Positions 60,401-64,000 of a DNA stretch of 64,000 nt are shown here, piece by piece; positions within the stretch are counted from its first letter, which is position 1; each line of letters opens with the position of its first letter. The notes under the pieces were generated by a model that saw only the letters and a program-made list of their open reading frames with translations, was not told where the DNA came from and searched no databases. The DNA is from Rallus limicola (lineage: Eukaryota; Chordata; Aves; Gruiformes; Rallidae), in the NCBI GenBank assembly GCA_022605955.1, contig JAKCOZ010000004.1, positions 66,028,229 to 66,092,228 on the forward strand. Direction: 5' to 3'. The translations under genes and the position numbers were made by a program.

Positions 60401-60720
60401 CTGCATAATCAGGCGGAGTGAATGGCTGGCAGACAATGGGCCAGGCGACCTTCCCATTCCTAAAAATCCAATTTGTCAAGGGCAAAGAAAAGGCGCTGGT
60501 GAATCAAAGGTCTGGAGGGACCATTAATCCTCAGCATGGGGTATTGTCCCCGAGACAGTTACGATATTTTAAGTGACAAATCCACTGTATAATTTCTCCA
60601 TAAATTTTACTTCCTTTTATTGTTCCCCGACAAACCAGTTTTGGAAAATAAGTGACTATTTTAAGTCTACTTGGCTGAGCCTTTTGAGGTTTAATATACT
60701 TCAAAGATTTTTAATTCTCT
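60395..60720. promoter_or_regulatory. Promoter-proximal candidate conserved element of PRDM13
   Basis: Balanced-composition sequence just upstream of the CpG-island promoter. Motif-like words, with families from general knowledge: ACAATGG at 60433-60439 (SOX type), ATCAAAGG at 60503-60510 (TCF/LEF type) and TAATCC at 60525-60530 (OTX/CRX type). An AT-rich stretch follows. That this is a regulatory element is inference from position and composition. Confidence 0.4.
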
Positions 60721-61849
60721 TCCCTTGGCTTTATTGTAAAGGAGATTAAACAAAGAGATGGGGAATGTTTTGAGGACTTGTTAACTTCTATTGATTCCCG
60801 GCGTGTGCCATACAGAAATTGGGCAGGTACTTGATGGGAAAACACCAGAAAATACCTACACTTTTTTTTTTCTTTTTCTTCTTCTTCTTTTTTTTTTTTT
60901 TTTTTTTTAAGAACCACCATATTACCATTTCAGTGGCTTGATTTCAGGCCAGTAATCTCTTCAGAAGAGCTTTGATCCTTAAGGAGGGTGAATAGCACAA
61001 AATATGAGCCGCCGCAGCCTCTGTAAAACACAAACCGCTGCATCTGCGAGCGCTGGGGGAAGCTGCGTCTGTAGTTCGCGCGATTAAGAAACAGAGACAG
61101 GAGGAAATAGAGACGTACAGGCACCAGAAAAGAGAGAGGCACGGCTAGAAGATAACACAGATGCCTGATGAACAGCGTGCAGTTGGATTCCTCGTTTAAT
61201 ACATCCACAGGTTCCTTTCCCGCACGCAAAATCTCTTGCACCGGGGCTGCTTTCGGAGGTGGAGGCTGCAAAAAGTGGCTGTAACTAAAGCCAGAACGAA
61301 GCGATTCGAGCAGAGAGCGTCCACGTCCCGTGTCGTCCACCCCACCCACCCCCCCACCCCTTCACGTAAACATTTTAATTAAGATACAACGGGCGCCTAG
61401 GATTAAGTCAGTGTATAATTCAGGCTGAGTAACTACCCCAAGAAATCTCCAGGAGCTGAAAAACGAAGGTGTGCGGCTTTTTTTCTTTTGCACGTGCAAC
61501 AGTCCAGATGTGCCGGTCAGATTTAAGAATACGGCAACAAACTCAGTTTCCCCTTTTCGCTTTTACAGTCTTGTCTAATTCCCGCTAGCAGGTTTTCTCC
61601 GACCCATACCTCATAACTCAAAAAAATTTTTTTCTAAATATATAAATAAATAGAATTCTGAACCTTTCTCCAGAGGACAAGTTGCACATTCAGATTTTAT
61701 CTCTTGCTTTCAGAAGCAATTGCAGGTACGGAGGTTCTCCCCCCTCCCGCCCCTCACCCAACCCCCTTCCCCTTGCCTTTTTATCTGACAGTCAGACCCA
61801 ACACATTTCAAGAGAAAACCCCCAAAAATGCTGCGCTTAGAGGTGTATA
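60721..61849. other. PRDM13 5' flank, no gene seen
   Basis: Mixed-composition flank with a C/T-rich stretch ending in a 21-T run (60888-60908), then unremarkable sequence. A minus-strand open frame at 60930-61349 includes a hydrophobic stretch, but it has no recognisable homology and is not called as a gene. Confidence 0.5.
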
Positions 61850-62640
61850 CGCCCAGAGGTGCCAGGTAAACTGAGCGGGCTCTTCTCAGGTGCCCTTGGT
61901 TTCTGCAGAAGACGAACCTCGGCACGCCGCTTTGGATGTGGTCGCGGCGTGGGCACGGGCCCGGGGCCACTTGCCGCCGCCACGCGTGGCCCCGCGGGAG
62001 CCACCCGGCTGCGCACGGGGGACCAGAGCGGTTTGCAACGGGCGCGTCCCACGAGCTGGCAGTCGCGAAGGTGCTCTTTCCCCTGCAATTCAAGCTCAGC
62101 CTGGCAAGTTGCCGCTGCCGCTGATGACGATTTGCCCACGCCGGTCGCTGTTCGTCCCGGTGCCGCCGCGGCAGAGCCCTACCAGCCCACCCGCTGCCCA
62201 CCGGCTGCCCTCCGCAAGGCACCGGCGTCCGCTCACATAGCCGGGGCGAGTCCTGGACTGCCAGCACCCCTGCCGAGGCCAGGGAGCGGCGAAGGGTTGG
62301 CATCATCGCCCGTTCCGCCCCCGGGGCTGCCCGCTGGCTGGGAACCGCGGGGATCCCCCGGCCGGGCGGGACGGGGACGGGGCGCTGCCTCCGCCCGCTC
62401 CGCGGACTGCTGGCCGGCGCTGAGCCCGCCCGGGCTGCGGGTGTGTATTTAGCAATGATACGTATTGGCGCGCACGGGAGATAAATGTCGCGCCTGCCCC
62501 CAGCATCATCAATGATCATCGATCGCGACTCTCCGGGGTGCAATGGCAGGGACCGTCCCGGGAGCGGCGGGGGGCGGGGGGGCATCTTTTTCACTTCAGG
62601 GACGGGAAAAGGGGAGGCGGGGTGGGGAGGGGTGGGGGGG
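61850..62640. promoter_or_regulatory. Upstream CpG island
   Basis: CpG-dense block 1.7-2.5 kb upstream of the PRDM13 ATG. It ends in a G-rich tract at 62,606-62,642 and contains a cluster of overlapping palindromes at 62513-62528. Open frames here, up to 294 codons on the minus strand, have no recognisable homology. Confidence 0.55.
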
Positions 62641-62642
62641 AA
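62606..62642 (+). other. Potential G-quadruplex tract
   Basis: At least five G-runs of four or more, separated by one to three bases, on the plus strand (pattern GGGGAGGCGGGGTGGGGAGG, then further runs). Folding is inferred from the pattern. Confidence 0.5.
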
Positions 62643-62894
62643 GAGGATGTGGGGAACTGAAGATGACCCCTTTGATCAGCGGCCTGAATGGGGAAAAAAG
62701 GATAAACAAGAAGTTGAGGGCAATAAATTTAAGCCATGAACATGTCCCTGTAACCTCTGGCCTGGCCACTCGAGGATGAGACCGAGTTGAAATTCTGAGA
62801 GCCGCAGAGGTAGAGAGAGGGCTTTTAAGGCGACCAAGGTACCCTACTGCTCCGCCTCGGGAGCCGCTCCCTCCCGGGCCTTAATGAGTCAAAA

Positions 62895-63780
62895 AGCGTG
62901 AACGACACGCGAACAATTTTATCAATAGGACCATGTAAAGGCCGACTGTGAGGAAAGTTATTTATTAATATAGCCGATTGTGGCTGGTTCCCATCCACTC
63001 AGAAAAGAAAGGCCCTTGCTCTGGAAGCATTCACACCAGTTCTCCAATTTTTATTCTGTCCTGTGGCTCAAAGTTGAAGTTCCCCAAGTGAAATAAATTG
63101 TCCACAAAAGAGGAAAGGAACCACATTTTCTTTTATTTTTCCTTCCCTAAAAAGGAAGGGTGAAACCGATCTAATGTGCCCACTGGAGCAAGATGCAGCA
63201 TGAAAGGCCGGGTGTTAAAAGTAAAAGCAGCCTTTGGAGCAAATGGGATGGAAAATTAAATGAAATTAAATAGCTTGAACGACCGTATTGTCCCTTATTA
63301 AAAAGACACATTAATTACATGGTTTCAGCTTTATTCAAAGACAATGTTTAGACTCAATCAAAACATTCCACTATCGCTCTTTATATACTTAAATCGGGCT
63401 ACTAGAGGCACCATTACAGCGAGAATCACTTTTGCCCAGGGATGCGATGAAAGTTATTTTCCTCGGCGGCCCTTATTTATGCCCACCGCTGAACTGCCGG
63501 TGCCCCTGAGTAACACTTTGGCACACTGTTCTCCCTGATTTAACAGGTTGCCCCATAATGAGGCAATGAATGTTAAGGAACAACAGTCATCCAAAGAAGC
63601 ACAGTTGCAGGAGAGCAATGTCCCACCAGGGAGCTCCATTCAAACCATCAAACCGCTCCGGCACAGAGAAGGTTCAACACCACATTCAGACCAGCATGAA
63701 TGCCTGTATACAGGGACCGGCTCATTATGCCTCGGAGCACCGCAGCGGAGGCTCGAACAAATGCTGCAAGTTCATTCAGC
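62895..63780. promoter_or_regulatory. Upstream candidate conserved non-coding block
   Basis: About 0.9 kb, 2.8-3.7 kb upstream of the PRDM13 ATG. It has intermediate GC, no repeat character and dense motif-like words, including TTAATTA at 63311-63317 (homeodomain type) and ACAATG at 63341-63346 (SOX type). It sits between two GC-rich islands. Human PRDM13 misregulation in North Carolina macular dystrophy maps to elements about 12-14 kb upstream, which would lie outside this window. Regulatory function is inferred. Confidence 0.4.
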
Positions 63781-63892
63781 AGGGCCATACTCTGGCGGGG
63801 GCAGCCCAGCCGGCGGCTCCCGGGGTGACCTTTTTCCGAAATGGCATTGCCCCGCCGGGGCGGGCCCCTTCCCCGGGCTGCGGAAACGGATC

Positions 63893-64000
63893 GGCCCGGG
63901 GCTCCCCGCCCTGCCCGAGCTGGCCCCGGGACTCCCCGGTCTGCTCGGGCCTGCCCCGCGGCTCCCCGCCCTGTCCGGGAGCTCTGGCCCAGGGCCCCGC
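63893..64000. repeat. GC-rich tandem repeat with 30-bp period, at window end
   Basis: Related units starting at 63901 (GCTCCCCGCCCTGCCCG), 63931 (ACTCCCCGGTCTGCTCG) and 63961 (GCTCCCCGCCCTGTCCG) are exactly 30 bp apart. The array is cut by the window edge, so its length is unknown. Confidence 0.75.

Noticed and set aside
60930..61349. 139-codon minus-strand frame with a hydrophobic segment upstream of PRDM13 exon 1
   Set aside because: No homology recognised and no Kozak or splice context that ties it to PRDM13; a chance frame is the simpler reading. Amniote alignment with synonymous-site analysis would settle it.
61710..62594. 294-codon minus-strand frame in the upstream CpG island
   Set aside because: Arg/Pro/Gly-rich, no recognisable domain, competing frames of similar length on the other strand.
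1..64000. tRNA, rRNA, known microRNA hairpins, CRISPR arrays and operon-type organisation
   Set aside because: None recognised on either strand; the genome is vertebrate, and the repeats seen are microsatellites and transposable elements.

Overview
The window is vertebrate nuclear DNA, almost certainly from a bird. Its interspersed repeats are CR1 LINEs ending in short ATTCTRTGAT units and ERVL-type LTRs with 5-bp target duplications, and I see no mammalian L1 or Alu-like elements. About 49 kb of mostly AT-rich intergenic DNA is followed by about 15 kb of GC-rich, CpG-island-dense DNA.

One protein-coding gene can be fully supported: PRDM13, on the minus strand. Its four coding exons lie at 59989-60129, 58129-58260, 57910-58030 and 52899-54391. 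All junctions have GT/AG signals and compatible phases. The joined frame is 1,887 nt and encodes 628 residues: a PR/SET-like domain, one C2H2 finger just after it, a long Ala/Pro/Gly-rich linker, three C2H2 fingers and an acidic tail. The 3' UTR extends to about 52.0 kb, where there are several AATAAA signals. The gene body and 5' flank hold a chain of CpG islands, typical of a developmental regulator, and several stretches that look like conserved enhancers. Intron 3 carries a 330-nt pure pyrimidine compound microsatellite.

The left 49 kb (3' of PRDM13) has the character of a gene desert. I found no convincing protein-coding or structural RNA gene there. It holds at least nine CR1 fragments in both orientations, three solo ERVL-type LTRs with recognisable ends and target duplications, one truncated LTR, an unexplained 240-bp inverted-repeat unit, microsatellites and long homopolymers. 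At 49.2-50.3 kb an orphan CpG island carries two CCAAT boxes exactly 33 bp apart, and no known gene can be attached to it.

The most interesting observations are regulatory: a perfect 11-bp inverted repeat centred on a CAGATG E-box in PRDM13 intron 3, promoter-proximal and distal candidate elements with SOX/TCF/OTX/homeodomain-type motifs, and the orphan CpG island. I found no evidence of a new multi-gene system. Conservation and transcription could not be measured here.
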